This document shows, piece by piece, positions 25,830 to 38,347 of a stretch of DNA of 64,000 nt. The stretch comes from Phenylobacterium haematophilum (GTDB lineage Bacteria; Pseudomonadota; Alphaproteobacteria; Caulobacterales; Caulobacteraceae). The stretch is taken from positions 1 through 64,000 of the forward strand of contig NZ_JACIDK010000008.1 of NCBI RefSeq assembly GCF_014196295.1, in the 5' to 3' direction. The position numbers and the translations under genes were made by a program. A model generated the notes under the pieces. That model was not told where the DNA came from. It was given only the letters and a program-made list of their open reading frames with translations, and ran no database searches. The first letter of the stretch is position 1. Each line of letters begins with the position of its first letter.

Positions 25830-27707
25830 ATGCGCACTTTCCTGCGGGCCATTCTTCTCGCGTCCGCCCTCTCCGCCGCCGGCATCGCGACGAACACCCT
25901 GGCGGCTTCGCCCGTCGCCCCCGTGCTCACGACCCCGGACGCAAGGGATGTGCGTTCGTACGCGCGGCCGCTCGTCGCGCGGGTAACGCACGTCGATCTC
26001 GATCTGACGGCCGACTTCGATACCAAGACCATGAGCGGGCAGGCCGCCATGGACGTGCTCGCGGCCCCCGGGGCCAAGGAGATCGTGCTCGATACGCTGG
26101 GGCTGACGGTCAGCAAGGTAACGGACGGAGCCGGACGTGACCTGGCCTGGAAGCTCGGCGCATCGGATGCGGAGCTCGGGGCGCCGCTCACCGTGCAACT
26201 GAACGGCGCCAGGCGGATCGTGGTCCACTATGCATCCAGCCCTGGCGCGCGCGCGCTTCAGTGGCTGCCGCCGTCACTGACTGCAGGGAAGGCCAAGCCG
26301 TACCTCTTCAGCCAGGGCCAAGACATCAATAACCGCAGCTGGATCCCGACGCAGGATAGCCCTGGGATTCGGCAAACCTGGACGGCGCGGGTCGTTGTTC
26401 CCAGCGACCTCGTGGCGGTGATGAGCGGCGCGCGCCTGACGCCGGATGGGGAGCCGGCGGGCGAGGGCAAGCACGCCTATCGCTTCCGGATGGACAACTC
26501 GGTGCCTCCGTATCTGATCGCCCTGGCGGTGGGGGATCTGACCTTCCGCGAGCTTGGGCCGCGCACTGGCGTCTATACCGAACCGTCGATGATGGACCGG
26601 GCGGCCGCGGAACTGGTCGACACCGAGAAGATGGTGACCACCGCCGAGGCGCTCTATGGGCCCTACCGTTGGGGTCGTTATGACGTGCTCGTTCTGCCGC
26701 CCTCGTTTCCCTTCGGAGGCATGGAGAACCCGACCCTCACCTTCCTGACCCCGACCTTCATCACCGGCGACCGGGCCAATGTCGGCCTCGTCGCGCACGA
26801 GTTGGCCCACAGCTGGTCCGGCAATCTGGTTACCAACGCGACTTGGCCGGACGGCTGGCTGAACGAGGGTTTCACCACCTACTTCGAGAACCGCATCATG
26901 GAGGCGCAATACGGCGCGCCGCGGGCTGAGATGGAAGCCGATCTCGATTGGGACGGGATGCAGGCGGACATCGCCGAGGTCGGCGGTCCGACCGGCGAGG
27001 CCACCAAGCTCTATGGGGACGTCGGCGGGCAACTGGCCTACTTCAAGGGCGCGACCTTCTTGCGAACGATCGAGAAGACGGTCGGGCGCGAGCGCTGGGA
27101 CGCCTATCTCACCTCGTATTTCGATCGCCACGCGTTTCAGCCGCAAACCACGGCCGGATTCCTAAAGGATTTGCGCGCCAATCTCATCAAGGGCGACAAA
27201 GGCCTGGAGGACAAACTCCAGCTTGATCGCTGGGCGTACGCAGCGGGTCTTCCCGACAATGCAGTGCACGTTAAGTCCGAGGCGCTTGCACGCGTCGACG
27301 CCCAGGTCGCCGCATTCAAGCAGGGCGCGCCGGCGTCGCAACTGACGACGTCGGCCTGGACGACCCAGGAGTGGTTGCGGTTCCTGAACAGCCTACCGCG
27401 GCAGCTGTCGAAGGCTCAGCTCGACGACCTGGACGGAACCCTCAAGCTCTCGACCTCGACGAACAGCTACATCCGGTCGGCCTGGCTGGAGCTCGCGATC
27501 GCCAATCGCTACGAACCGGCTGTTCCGGCCCTCGAGGAGTTTCTTACCTCGGTCGGTCGCGGGCTCTTCCTGCGTCCGCTCTACGCCGGCCTGATGAAGC
27601 AGGGCGACTGGGGCCGTCCCATCGCAACTCGCATCTTCCAGAAAGCGAAACCGACGTATCATCCGACCGTAGCGTCGAGTCTCGAACGTCTTGTGTCTGG
27701 CGGCTGA
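25830..27707 (+). CDS. M1 family metallopeptidase (leukotriene A4 hydrolase-like aminopeptidase)
   Basis: A 625-residue exported zinc aminopeptidase. The start at 25830 exposes a signal peptide (MRTFLRAILLASALSAAG ... TLAA). The exopeptidase motif GGMENP is followed by the zinc site HELAH-x18-E (HELAHSWSGNL ... GWLNEGF), complete. The C-terminal alpha-helical domain resembles the LTA4-hydrolase C-domain. It would cleave N-terminal residues from periplasmic peptides. The frame stays open back to 25752 but that part lacks signal character. The FKBP gene follows 13 bp downstream. Confidence 0.93.
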   Translation: MRTFLRAILLASALSAAGIATNTLAASPVAPVLTTPDARDVRSYARPLVARVTHVDLDLTADFDTKTMSGQAAMDVLAAPGAKEIVLDTLGLTVSKVTDGAGRDLAWKLGASDAELGAPLTVQLNGARRIVVHYASSPGARALQWLPPSLTAGKAKPYLFSQGQDINNRSWIPTQDSPGIRQTWTARVVVPSDLVAVMSGARLTPDGEPAGEGKHAYRFRMDNSVPPYLIALAVGDLTFRELGPRTGVYTEPSMMDRAAAELVDTEKMVTTAEALYGPYRWGRYDVLVLPPSFPFGGMENPTLTFLTPTFITGDRANVGLVAHELAHSWSGNLVTNATWPDGWLNEGFTTYFENRIMEAQYGAPRAEMEADLDWDGMQADIAEVGGPTGEATKLYGDVGGQLAYFKGATFLRTIEKTVGRERWDAYLTSYFDRHAFQPQTTAGFLKDLRANLIKGDKGLEDKLQLDRWAYAAGLPDNAVHVKSEALARVDAQVAAFKQGAPASQLTTSAWTTQEWLRFLNSLPRQLSKAQLDDLDGTLKLSTSTNSYIRSAWLELAIANRYEPAVPALEEFLTSVGRGLFLRPLYAGLMKQGDWGRPIATRIFQKAKPTYHPTVASSLERLVSGG

Positions 27708-27719
27708 CCGGAGCAGCGA

Positions 27720-28163
27720 ATGCAAAAGCTTATCGGCGCTCTTTTAGCTTTCGCTCTGACCGCCCCGGCGATGGCGCAGGATGCGAACGTGGAGTTCTTC
27801 ACGCGGAACGGGCAGGTCCCGGGCGTCAAGACGATCCCGGGCATTCAGTACAAAATCCTCAAGTCCGGGCCCGAAAAGGGCGTGCACCCGACACGCTCGT
27901 CCACGATCAAGGTGCGGTACGAAGGCAAGTTCCTTGACGGACGCGTGTTCGACTCCTCCAAGAATGATCCGGATGGAGCCGTGACCTTTCCGCTCGGCAA
28001 GCTGATCCCGGGCTGGGTCACCGTACTGCCGCTGATGCGGCCAGGTGACGAGTGGGTGATCTACATTCCGCCCGAGTACGCCTACGGCGTGGCGGGCAAG
28101 GATATGATCCCGCCAAACACGCCGCTCGAGTTTCGCATCGAGCTTGTCGAGGTCGTCGACTAG
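27720..28163 (+). CDS. FKBP-type peptidyl-prolyl cis-trans isomerase, exported
   Basis: A 147-residue periplasmic prolyl isomerase. Signal peptide MQKLIGALLAFALTAPAMA precedes one FKBP domain with VRYEGKFLDGRVFDSS, FPLGKLIPGWVTVLPLMRPGDEW and IPPEYAYGV ... IPPNTPLEFRIELVEV. It lies 13 bp after the M1 peptidase, likely co-transcribed, and overlaps the end of convergent hutD by 4 bp. Confidence 0.94.
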   Translation: MQKLIGALLAFALTAPAMAQDANVEFFTRNGQVPGVKTIPGIQYKILKSGPEKGVHPTRSSTIKVRYEGKFLDGRVFDSSKNDPDGAVTFPLGKLIPGWVTVLPLMRPGDEWVIYIPPEYAYGVAGKDMIPPNTPLEFRIELVEVVD

Positions 28164-28704
28164 ACGCGCGTCAGTTCAGCCACGACCCACGCGCCGTGGA
28201 CGAGGTCCACCTCGTGCTCGCCTTCGATAAGCACAGCGTCCTCCGGCCCGAGGCAATTGACGTCCAATGAAGCCGAGGTGCGGGCAAGAACGATGGTGAC
28301 TTCCGCCTGCATGTGCAGCGTCGTCGGCGCATCGACTCTCCGAACGTGAGCGGCCCAGCGGCCTCGCCGAACCATCACGTTGAAGTCGCGCACCGCCCCG
28401 CCGACGAGGGCGGCGCTGCAGGGCACATCGCCCGGGAAAGCGAGCGGAACGGCAGAGGTGTCGACTCTGACCGCCTTATGTCCCTCGAACCGCAGTTCAA
28501 GGCCTGCCCCTTCAAGCACCGTGATCACACGGTCGACGCCCTCAAAATCTGAGAACGGCCCGTCCGACGTCACCTCGGCGATGCTAGCGCGCCACTCGAA
28601 GTGGGGGAGCGATGCGCCTGGCGGCCAGGCTGCGACCTCGCAGGTGAGGCCTCCTCCGTTCTTCCATGGGGTCGGTATGCGGTCCGCGGCGCGAAGGATG
28701 CGCA

Positions 28705-28705
<1 letters not shown>
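28160..28705 (-). CDS. hutD: HutD family protein
   Basis: A 181-residue HutD/Ves-type cupin of the histidine utilisation locus. The start MRILRAADRIPTPWKNGGG matches the conserved WKNGGG motif. HutD is not an enzyme of the pathway; it has been proposed to limit hut expression or bind formylglutamate. The ATG shares one base with the hutU stop (TGATG). It is the last gene of hutI-H-G-U-D. Confidence 0.92.
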
Positions 28706-30368
<1,663 letters not shown>

Positions 30369-30372
<4 letters not shown>

Positions 30373-31190
30373 TTCAGATCTCGGGATTGGGCGAAGGCGA
30401 TGCAGGCCTTCAGGACGTCGGTCAGCACGGCGCGCATAGGTTCGGCCTGGACCGGCGAATAGGGCGCAGGCCAGTTGGCGTGCGTGGCCGGTTCGGCCGG
30501 ATCGTCCATGTAGCCGCGGCAGGCGAGCTCCATCTGGATCGCATGTACGCCGGCTCCGGGGCGGCCATAGTGCCGGGTGGTCCAGCCGCCCTTGAAGCGG
30601 GCGTTGGTCACCTGTGTGAACCTGGAATTTTTGCAAGCCGCCTCGACCGCTGCCGCCAGGACCGGAGAGCAACTCGCGTCAGAATTTGTGCCGAGATTGA
30701 AGTTAGGCAACTCGCCTTCGAACAGTCGCGGGATACGCGAGCGTATGGAGTGGGCTTCGTAAAGCACCACGGTTCCGTGCAACTGGCTCAGCCGCTCGAT
30801 TTCTTGGGCAAGCGCCGCATGGTAGGGCTCGAAGTAGGTGGCGCGACGGCGGGCGATCTCGGTCTCATCTGGCGGACCGTCCCGATAGAGGGGTTCACCA
30901 TCGAAGGTCGTCGTCGGACACAGTTCGGTGGTGGCCTGGCCAGGATACAACGAGGCGCCGCTCGGGTCGCGATTGACGTCGATGACGCTGCGGCTGACCG
31001 TGGTTCGGACAGTTGTCGCGCCGAGGTCGCTGGCGAAGTCGTAGAGACGATGAATCCACCAGTCCGCGTCCTTCCTAGCCAGCCAGGAGGATGTCAGCTG
31101 TGCTTCGATGTCGGCTGGAATGTCCGTGCCGGTGTGCGGAAAGCTCACAATCAACGGCGCCTCGCCGCGCCGAACCTCCAGCCAGTCCAT
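30369..31190 (-). CDS. hutG: N-formylglutamate deformylase
   Basis: Final step: releases formate from N-formyl-L-glutamate to give glutamate. The 273-residue protein carries FPHTGTDIP, the [10 protein letters not shown] motif and the YEAHSIRS motif of the family. Paired with hutF on the other arm, this means the locus uses the five-step, deiminase route rather than formiminoglutamase. ATG overlaps the hutH stop by one base (TGATG); its stop overlaps hutU by four. Confidence 0.96.
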
Positions 31191-32722
31191 CAGCCGACAC
31201 CTGGCAGGTCGACGGAACTGGCGGCCGCAATGACGGTGCCCGAGCGCACGATATCGTTCGCCGCCTGCATATCAGGGTAGAAGTGGCGATCGTCGCCAAG
31301 GTGCGGCACGCGTGCGCGCACGGTCGAACGGACTGCCTCCAGCGGCTCGCTTGACGCCAAGGGCGCATGAAAGTCGCAGCCCTGCGCGCTGGCCAGCAGT
31401 TCGATCCCCAGTACGCCGACGACGTTTTCGGCCATTCCCAGCAGCCGCCGTGCTCCATGTGCGGCCATCGAGACGTGGTCCTCCTGATTGGCGGAGGTGG
31501 GAATGGAATCGACGCTGGCCGGGTAGGCTTTCTGCTTGTTCTCAGACACGAGCGCCGCGGCGGTCACTTGCGGGATCATGAAGCCCGAGTTCAGCCCGGG
31601 CTTGGGACTCAGGAACGCTGGAAGGCCGGAGAGCGCAGGGTCGACGAGCATCGCCACTCTGCGCTCGGACAGCGAGCCGATCTCGCAGATCGCCAAGGCG
31701 ATCATGTCAGCGGCGAAGGCGACAGGCTCTGCATGGAAGTTGCCGCCCGACAGGGCTTCGTCGGTGTCCGGAAAGATCAACGGATTGTCGGACACGCCGT
31801 TCGCCTCGGTCGCGAGCGTCGCCGCGGCCTGGCGAAGGATGTCCAGCGCGGCGCCCATGACTTGAGGCTGGCAACGCAGGCAGTAGGGATCCTGCACCCG
31901 CTCGTCGTCCTTCAGGTGCGAGGCGCGGATTGCAGAGCCGGCCATTAGCGAGCGAAGGGCGTCGGCCGTCTCGATCTGGCCGGCGTGCCGGCGCAAAGCA
32001 TGGATACGGTGATCGAATGGGGTGTCGGATCCCTTCGCCGCCTCCGTCGACAGTGCGCCGGTGACGAGCGCGGTCTGGAACAGCAATTCGGCTTCAAACA
32101 GACCGGCGAGCGCGTTGGCCGTTGAAAACTGTGTTCCGTTCAGCAACGCCAGTCCCTCCTTCGGGCCGAGGGTGAGGGGGGCGAGACCGGCTTCGGCCAA
32201 GGCTTCCCGCGCGGGACGACGCGCGCCGGCCACGAAGATTTCCCCGACGCCGATCATGGTTGCGGCCATGTGCGCCAGCGGCGCCAGGTCGCCGGATGCG
32301 CCTACGGACCCTTGCGCCGGAACGACAGGGGTCAGCCCCTTTGTCAGCATCGCTTCGAGCAGGGCGATGGTGGCGGAGCGGACGCCGGAGGCTCCCTGCG
32401 CGAGGCTGGCGAGCTTGAGGGCGAGCATCAGGCGTGCGACCGCGACGGGGGACGGCTCACCGATGCCAGCGGCGTGCGAGAGCACGATATTCCGCTGCAA
32501 GGTCTCGAGGTCGGCAGCGTCGATACGAACGCTGGCCAGCTTTCCGAAGCCGGTGTTGATGCCGTAGACTGGGGCGCCTTTGGCGAGGATGCGCTCGACG
32601 GCCGCGGCGCTTTGCGCGATCGCCGCGTCCGACGCGGAGTCCAGCCGCACCTCGGCGCCGCGATAGATTGCGCGCCAATCGGCCAGGCTCACATCGGCCG
32701 AGTGTAGCACCACACAATTCAT
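31190..32722 (-). CDS. hutH: Histidine ammonia-lyase
   Basis: First step: non-oxidative deamination of histidine to urocanate. The 510 residues include [11 protein letters not shown] and the Ala-Ser-Gly triad 142-144 in [14 protein letters not shown] that cyclises to the MIO cofactor. Start at 32722 ([16 protein letters not shown]) overlaps the hutI stop by 4 nt; the frame back to 32896 only shadows hutI. Cytoplasmic homotetramer in the known family. Confidence 0.97.
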   Translation of the reverse strand: MNCVVLHSADVSLADWRAIYRGAEVRLDSASDAAIAQSAAAVERILAKGAPVYGINTGFGKLASVRIDAADLETLQRNIVLSHAAGIGEPSPVAVARLMLALKLASLAQGASGVRSATIALLEAMLTKGLTPVVPAQGSVGASGDLAPLAHMAATMIGVGEIFVAGARRPAREALAEAGLAPLTLGPKEGLALLNGTQFSTANALAGLFEAELLFQTALVTGALSTEAAKGSDTPFDHRIHALRRHAGQIETADALRSLMAGSAIRASHLKDDERVQDPYCLRCQPQVMGAALDILRQAAATLATEANGVSDNPLIFPDTDEALSGGNFHAEPVAFAADMIALAICEIGSLSERRVAMLVDPALSGLPAFLSPKPGLNSGFMIPQVTAAALVSENKQKAYPASVDSIPTSANQEDHVSMAAHGARRLLGMAENVVGVLGIELLASAQGCDFHAPLASSEPLEAVRSTVRARVPHLGDDRHFYPDMQAANDIVRSGTVIAAASSVDLPGVG

Positions 32723-33924
32723 TTTCCGCTCCACACGCGCGCATGGAGCGGATTGAAGCCCATGCGGTAGACAAGTTCGGCTGGGCGCTCGACGTCCCAG
32801 ATCGCTAAGTCGCAGGCCTTGCCGGCCTCCAAAGTTCCGGTCTCGCTGAGCAATCCAAGGGCGCGGGCGGCCTCGCGGGTCACGCCGGCCAGGCACTCGT
32901 CGACGGTCAAGCGAAACAGCGTCGCGGCCATGTTCATCGCCAGCAGCAGCGAGGTAAGTGGGGAGGTGCCAGGATTGCAGTCGCTTGCCAAAGCGATGGG
33001 CACGCCGGCTCCACGCAAGTTGTCGATGGGCGGCAGGCGGGTCTCGCGGACGAAGTAGAAGGCGCCGGGCAGCAGAGTCGCGACGACGCCCGCGCGCGCC
33101 ATGGCTGCCACGCCCTCCGCGTCGAGGTGTTCCAGGTGATCGGCCGACAAGGCTCCGAATTCGGCGGCCAGGGCGGCTCCATGCTGGTTCGAGAGCTGCT
33201 CGGCGTGCAGTTTCACGGCCAGGCCGTGAGCGCGGCCTGCCTCGAAGACCCGTCGGGTCTGGGCGGTCGTGAAACCGACGCCTTCGCAGAACGCATCAAC
33301 CGCCGTGGCCAGATTCTCGACCGCGACGGCGGGGATCATGCGGTCGCAGATCTCGTTGATGTATCCATCGGCGTCGGCTGACCATTCGGGGGGCAGGGCG
33401 TGTGCACCGAGAAAGGTGGTGACGATCCGGACCGGCCGTTCGGACGCTAGTCGGCGAGCGGCGCGCAGGCATTTGATCTCATGTTCAAGCGACAGTCCGT
33501 AGCCCGACTTCACCTCAATGGTGGTGGCGCCTTCCGCAATCAGGGCATCGAGCCTAGGCAGCGCCGCCGCCACCAGATCGTCTTCGCTCGCGGCCCGTGT
33601 CGCGCGCATTGTTGAGACGATGCCGCCTCCCGCGCGGGCGATCTCCTCGTAGGAGGCCCCCGCCAGGCGCATCTCGAATTCCTGCGCACGATCACCACCG
33701 AAGATCAGATGCGTGTGCGGATCTATCAAGCCTGGCGTGATCCAACGACCTTCGCAGTCGATCGTTTCATCAGCGACCAAGGCAGGGGCGAGCGTGGCGG
33801 GGCCGGCGTAGAGGATGCGGCCGTCGCAGGAGGCGATGACGCCGCCTTCGACCTCGCCGATTCCCGGCTGATCCGCCGCAAGCGTCGCCAGGCGCGCGTT
33901 GGTCCAGAGCCGGTCGCACCGCAT
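32719..33924 (-). CDS. hutI: Imidazolonepropionase
   Basis: Third step: hydrolyses imidazolone-5-propionate to N-formimino-L-glutamate. A 401-residue amidohydrolase with the metal motif HTHL ([11 protein letters not shown]), [25 protein letters not shown] and ASDCNPGTS. First gene of the leftward hut operon; its start is 66 bp from hutF, with the HutC palindrome between them. Confidence 0.97.
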   Translation of the reverse strand: MRCDRLWTNARLATLAADQPGIGEVEGGVIASCDGRILYAGPATLAPALVADETIDCEGRWITPGLIDPHTHLIFGGDRAQEFEMRLAGASYEEIARAGGGIVSTMRATRAASEDDLVAAALPRLDALIAEGATTIEVKSGYGLSLEHEIKCLRAARRLASERPVRIVTTFLGAHALPPEWSADADGYINEICDRMIPAVAVENLATAVDAFCEGVGFTTAQTRRVFEAGRAHGLAVKLHAEQLSNQHGAALAAEFGALSADHLEHLDAEGVAAMARAGVVATLLPGAFYFVRETRLPPIDNLRGAGVPIALASDCNPGTSPLTSLLLAMNMAATLFRLTVDECLAGVTREAARALGLLSETGTLEAGKACDLAIWDVERPAELVYRMGFNPLHARVWSGK

Positions 33925-33951
33925 ATTCGCCTCCTTCCTCGCCGCTGCAAT

Positions 33952-33965
33952 TATGTATAGACATA
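33952..33965. promoter_or_regulatory. HutC operator between hutI and hutF
   Basis: TATGT-ATAG-ACATA is a perfect palindrome with 5-bp arms, centred in the 65-bp gap between divergent hutI and hutF. It fits the TGTATAGACA-type sites of the GntR-family repressor HutC. One repressor site could therefore shut both arms of the hut locus, with urocanate as the expected inducer. Confidence 0.85.
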
Positions 33966-33989
33966 TGTCCGAGCGAGGAGGCTTGTCCA

Positions 33990-35360
33990 GTGGCTGATCA
34001 CCCTCAGACGATCTGGTTTGAAAGCGCGTTGCTTGAGGCGGGCTGGGCTCGGAATGTCCGCGTCTCAGTGCAGGATGGAGTTATCGCGCGGGTCGCGGCC
34101 GACGTTGAGCGCGATGCCGGCGAGCAGGCCCATGGCCCGGCCTTCCCAGGTCTGCCGAACCTTCATAGCCATGCTTTTCAGCGGGGAATGGCCGGCTTCG
34201 CGGAAGTGCGCGGGCCGTTGGCCGACAGCTTCTGGACTTGGCGCGACGTCATGTACCGGTTCACCGAGCGCCTACGTCCTGACGAACTGCAAGCGATCGC
34301 CGCGCAGGCCTATGTCGAGATGTTGGAGGGCGGTTTCACGAGGGTCGGAGAGTTCCACTATCTCCATCACGGCGTAGGGGGCGTCCCGTTCGACAATCCG
34401 GCCGAGATGGCGGCCGCGATCGTTGCGGCGGCGGAGGAGGCGGGCCTGGGATTGACGCTGCTACCGGTGTTCTACGCCCACGCGGGATTTGGAGGCGCGC
34501 CGCCGACGGCCGCGCAGGCGCGCTTCATCAATGACCTCGACGGCTTCGCGCGGTTGCTTGAGGCGAGCCGTGCCGCGGTCGCACCGCTATCTCACGGAGT
34601 GGTCGGCGTAGCGCCGCACAGCCTGCGCGCGGTGACGCCCGATGAGCTTTCGGCGTTGACGAGCCTAGCGGGCGGGGCGCCGATTCACATGCACATCGCC
34701 GAGCAGACGAAGGAGGTCGATGACTGTCTCGCATGGTCAAGCGCGCGGCCCGTCGAGTGGCTGCTGGAGCGTGCCCCCGTCGGCGCCAACTGGTGCTTGG
34801 TGCACGCCACGCACGTGACGCCTGCGGAGACGCAGGCGATGGCTCGTAGCGGCGCGGTGGCGGGTCTGTGCCCAATTACAGAGGCCAATCTCGGCGACGG
34901 GATATTTCCCGCGTCCGAGTTTGTGGCGGCCGGCGGCCGGTTTGGCGTCGGTTCGGATTCCAACGTGCTGATCGATGCAGCCGAAGAACTGCGGCTCCTG
35001 GAGTACGGCCAGCGCCTCACCCTCCGGACCCGCAACGTGCTGGCCCGCGATGCGGGAGGCGCCACTGGGGCCGATGTATATCGCGCAGCCGCCAGTGGCG
35101 GAGCGCAGGCGCTCGGCTGCGGACCGGCGGTGCTCGCGGAGGGTGCGCCGGCGGACATAGTAACTCTCGATCCTTCACATCCTTCGCTCGCGGGGCGCAG
35201 CGGCGACGCCGTCCTCGACAGCTACGTCTTCGCCGGTCGCAGGGACATGATTGACAGTGTCTGGCGAGCGGGCGCGAAGCTGGTCACTAATGGACGCCAT
35301 CATCGGCGGGCCGAGATCGCGGCCCGTTACCGCAAGGCCCTGGAGTACGTGCTCGCGTGA
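33990..35360 (+). CDS. hutF: Formimidoylglutamate deiminase
   Basis: Fourth step: deiminates N-formimino-L-glutamate to N-formylglutamate plus ammonia, which HutG then uses. A 456-residue amidohydrolase with [28 protein letters not shown] and VGSDSNV metal/catalytic motifs. The GTG start has GAGGAGG about 9 nt upstream. It overlaps hutC by 4 nt (GTGA). Its presence marks the Pseudomonas/Caulobacter-type five-step pathway. Confidence 0.96.
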   Translation: MADHPQTIWFESALLEAGWARNVRVSVQDGVIARVAADVERDAGEQAHGPAFPGLPNLHSHAFQRGMAGFAEVRGPLADSFWTWRDVMYRFTERLRPDELQAIAAQAYVEMLEGGFTRVGEFHYLHHGVGGVPFDNPAEMAAAIVAAAEEAGLGLTLLPVFYAHAGFGGAPPTAAQARFINDLDGFARLLEASRAAVAPLSHGVVGVAPHSLRAVTPDELSALTSLAGGAPIHMHIAEQTKEVDDCLAWSSARPVEWLLERAPVGANWCLVHATHVTPAETQAMARSGAVAGLCPITEANLGDGIFPASEFVAAGGRFGVGSDSNVLIDAAEELRLLEYGQRLTLRTRNVLARDAGGATGADVYRAAASGGAQALGCGPAVLAEGAPADIVTLDPSHPSLAGRSGDAVLDSYVFAGRRDMIDSVWRAGAKLVTNGRHHRRAEIAARYRKALEYVLA

Positions 35361-36094
35361 ACAAGCCCGCTCCCGGGGGGGAGGCCGACGCTCCGGCCGC
35401 CCTCCACCAGCGCATCCGCACTGACATCGAGGCCAAGATCCTCTCGGGCGACCTCGGGCCCGGGGATCGGATTCCCTTTGAGCATGAACTGACCGCGCAG
35501 TACGGCTGTTCGCGGATGACGGTCAGCAAGGCGATCTCCGCCCTGGCCGAGGCGGGACTGATCGAGCGCCGGCGTCGCGCGGGGTCGTTTGTAGCGCGCC
35601 CCCGGTTGCATTCGGCCGTCCTCGACATTCCCGATCTGCGCGCCGAAATCGAAGGTCGCAGGCAGGCCTATCGTTTTGAATTGATTGCCAGCGTTCAGCG
35701 GGCCGCCCAGGGTGCGGACGAAGCGGAGTTAGCCGGTGGGCGAACGCTGCTGGCGCTGAGGGGCGTGCATTTCGCCGACACGCAGCCGTTCTCGCTGGAA
35801 GATCGCCTGATCAGCTTGCGCGCGGCTCCCGAGGCGGCCCGGATTGACTTTGCTGCAATATCCCCGGGCGCCTGGCTGCTGGAACACATTCCCTGGACCG
35901 AGGCGGAAAACCGCATCTCGGCCTTGGCGGCGGACGCGGAGGCGGCGCGCCTGCTGGCGGTCCCGCCAAGGACCGCTTGCTTGGCCGTCGATCGCCGAAC
36001 CTGGCGTGCGGGGGTAGGTGTTACGCGCGTACGTCAGCTCTTTCCCGGCGAATCCTATGATCTCGTCGCCCGCTTCGGGCCTTCGCGCGGCTGA
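35357..36094 (+). CDS. hutC: Histidine utilisation repressor, GntR family
   Basis: A 245-residue HutC-subfamily repressor. The winged helix (QRIRTDIEAKILSGDLGPGDRIPFEHELTAQYGCSRMTVSKAI) is followed by a UTRA ligand domain expected to bind urocanate. GTG start overlaps the hutF stop by 4 nt. It probably binds the palindrome at 33952-33965, controlling both arms including itself. Confidence 0.95.
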   Translation: MNKPAPGGEADAPAALHQRIRTDIEAKILSGDLGPGDRIPFEHELTAQYGCSRMTVSKAISALAEAGLIERRRRAGSFVARPRLHSAVLDIPDLRAEIEGRRQAYRFELIASVQRAAQGADEAELAGGRTLLALRGVHFADTQPFSLEDRLISLRAAPEAARIDFAAISPGAWLLEHIPWTEAENRISALAADAEAARLLAVPPRTACLAVDRRTWRAGVGVTRVRQLFPGESYDLVARFGPSRG

Positions 36095-36131
36095 GCTTGC
36101 CAAGGGGTGCTGGACGAGCGAAATCAGGGCC

Positions 36132-37571
36132 GTGACGACGCTTCTCTGGTTTCGCAGCGACCTGCGCCTGGCCGACAACCCCGCGCTCGCTGCGGCGCTG
36201 GCGAACGATGGGCCGGTCGCGCCGGTATTCATCCTCGATGACGAAGACGCAGGCCGTTGGCGGCTCGGTGGAGCGTCGCGGTGGTGGCTGCATCACTCGC
36301 TCGCCGCACTCGCCGCCGACCTCGCGGCGCGAGGCTCGCGGTTGATTTTGCGACGTGGGCCGGCGGAGCGCGAGATTGAGCGACTCGTGGCGGAGACTGG
36401 AGCGGCTTCGGTCGTTTGGAACCGTCGTTACGAGCCCTGGGCCGTGGCGCGTGACGAGCGCCTCAAGGCGACGCTCAAGGGGCGGGGCGTCGCCGCGCGC
36501 AGCTTTAACGCCGGTTTGCTGCGTGAGCCGTGGGAGGTGATGAACGGCAAGGGCGAGCCCTACCGGGTGTTCACGCCGTTCTGGCGGGCGCTGCGCGCCG
36601 GATTGGAGCTTCCGGCCGTGATCGAGCCGCCTGCGCGGCTAGCCGGGCCGCAAGCATGGCCGCACAGCGACGTGATCGAGAATTGGGGCCTGACGCCGAA
36701 GCAACCGGATTGGGCTGGCGGCCTGCGCGACACCTGGGGCCCAGGGGAAGCTGGCGCGTGGGAGCGTCTGGACGCCTTCGCCGGCCGCACCAGCCTGGAG
36801 TATGGGGAAGCTCGCAATCTGCCGGGACGGGAAGGGACATCGCGGCTGTCGCCGCATCTGCATTTCGGCGAAATCGGCCCGCGTCAGGTCTGGCGGGCGC
36901 TGACCGGTAGGGCGCTGGCGGAGAGCGGCGATCTGATGCCGGCGGGTGTCGAGATTTTCCTGTCGGAGATCGCTTGGCGAGAGTTCTCTCACCACCTGCT
37001 CTTTCATGCGCAGAAATTGCCCGAACAGCCGCTTCGGCCGGAGTTCTCGGCCTTTCCTTGGGCGAGCGATCCCACAGGACTGGCGCGATGGCGCGAGGGC
37101 GCGACGGGCTATCCGATCGTCGACGCGGGCATGCGCCAGCTCTGGGCGACCGGTTGGATGCACAATCGTGTGCGCATGATCGTCGCTTCCTTCTTGATCA
37201 AGCATCTGCTGATCGATTGGCGCGAGGGGCAGGCGTGGTTCTGGGACACGCTGGTCGATGCGGACCTGGCTAACAACGCCGCCAACTGGCAGTGGGTGGC
37301 GGGTTCAGGCGCCGACGCTTCGCCCTACTTCCGCATCTTCAACCCAGTTACCCAGGGGCAGAAATTCGACCCCGACGGCGCCTATGTCCGTCGTTGGGTT
37401 CCTGAGCTCGCGAAACTTCCCGACAAGTTTTTGCACGCGCCGTGGACGGCGCGGTCGATCGACCTGGCTGACGCCGGCGTTCGCCTGGGCGTCGACTATC
37501 CGGCCCCGATCGTCGATCACGCGATGGCTCGCGCGCGGGCTCTCAAAGCCTATGCCTCCACGCGGGCTTAG
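36132..37571 (+). CDS. phrB: Deoxyribodipyrimidine photolyase (class I CPD)
   Basis: A 479-residue FAD-dependent enzyme that reverses cyclobutane pyrimidine dimers using light. The N-terminal antenna domain begins TTLLWFRSDLRLADNPAL. The FAD/DNA domain has SRLSPHLHFGEIGPRQVW, WREFSHHLLFH, GYPIVDAGMRQLWATGWMHNRVRM and the ending region FNPVTQGQKFDPDG typical of class I. GTG start at 36132 is chosen by alignment of the N-terminus; the longer frame shadows hutC. It lies 37 bp downstream of hutC. Confidence 0.95.
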   Translation: MTTLLWFRSDLRLADNPALAAALANDGPVAPVFILDDEDAGRWRLGGASRWWLHHSLAALAADLAARGSRLILRRGPAEREIERLVAETGAASVVWNRRYEPWAVARDERLKATLKGRGVAARSFNAGLLREPWEVMNGKGEPYRVFTPFWRALRAGLELPAVIEPPARLAGPQAWPHSDVIENWGLTPKQPDWAGGLRDTWGPGEAGAWERLDAFAGRTSLEYGEARNLPGREGTSRLSPHLHFGEIGPRQVWRALTGRALAESGDLMPAGVEIFLSEIAWREFSHHLLFHAQKLPEQPLRPEFSAFPWASDPTGLARWREGATGYPIVDAGMRQLWATGWMHNRVRMIVASFLIKHLLIDWREGQAWFWDTLVDADLANNAANWQWVAGSGADASPYFRIFNPVTQGQKFDPDGAYVRRWVPELAKLPDKFLHAPWTARSIDLADAGVRLGVDYPAPIVDHAMARARALKAYASTRA

Positions 37572-37575
37572 CAGA

Positions 37576-38219
37576 TCAGAAATCCAGTCCGCTCTTGCGC
37601 CTCATCAGCGGGTTGCTCATAGGCTCGGCGACCCTCTTCAGGGTGTTGCGGTCGCTGTGCTGGAACAGCCCCTCCTGACCGCGCACCGTCAGCATGGTGT
37701 CGGAGACGTAGCTCCAGCTGTCGTGGGCGCGGAGGGTGATTTCCAGCTGATAACTGTCGGTTCGGACGCGTGCTCCAGAAAGGCTGTCGAGCTAATGCCG
37801 TGCTATGTGCCGCCGCGAGTTGCTTTCACCAGGATTCCGGTCTCTGTCGCCGCGCCGCCGGCCAACGCCGTCTGGCCGCGAGGGATCGTCAGAGACTGCA
37901 GGATCAGCCCGGTCGCTGGTTCATAGAGCCAATAACCGACTTGGTCGTGGAAAGTGGTCTCCTCGTCGACCGCGATGACCCGCACATGATAGCGCAGGCC
38001 GTAGAACAGTTGTGGTCCGTTGGCTTACGGATCGATCGGCCGCATCACGATGCGCTCGACGTACTGTCGTTGCTCTGGCCCATCAGCCTTGGGGTTTACG
38101 TCGACGCCTTTGCGCCCTTCCCAGACGCCAGCCAGCCGTCGCAGTGGCCCCAGGTTAGCTAGGCCGTCCGGATCCACGTCCTCCGGCTCGGTGAAGATGT
38201 CGTTGGGGAACGGGTTCAC
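37576..38219 (-). pseudogene. Decayed FABP/nitrobindin-like heme-binding beta-barrel gene
   Basis: One leftward gene can be traced from MNPFPNDIFTEPEDVDPDGL (38219) to MSNPLMRRKSGLDF-stop (37576), about 210 residues. It has three lesions. A TAA at 38025-38027 stands where CAA would continue RPIDP-Q-ANGPQLFYGLRYH. A TAG at 37803-37805 lies in a segment otherwise reading ATRGGT ... GISSTAFLEHA. One missing base near 37766 shifts EHA into RTDSYQLEITLR. The family is the DUF1794/THAP4-like FABP fold, which often binds heme. It is clearly inactive unless the lesions are sequencing errors. Confidence 0.85.
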
Positions 38220-38347
38220 GGGCGCTTGCTCGCATCAGTTTTGCAGCCCAGCCAATGCCAATCGGCCCACAATACGGTCAAGCTCGGCCGCATTGGTGTT
38301 GGTTCCAACTGCTGGCATAAAGCGAAGTCGAAAAGCGGGAGCGGTTC

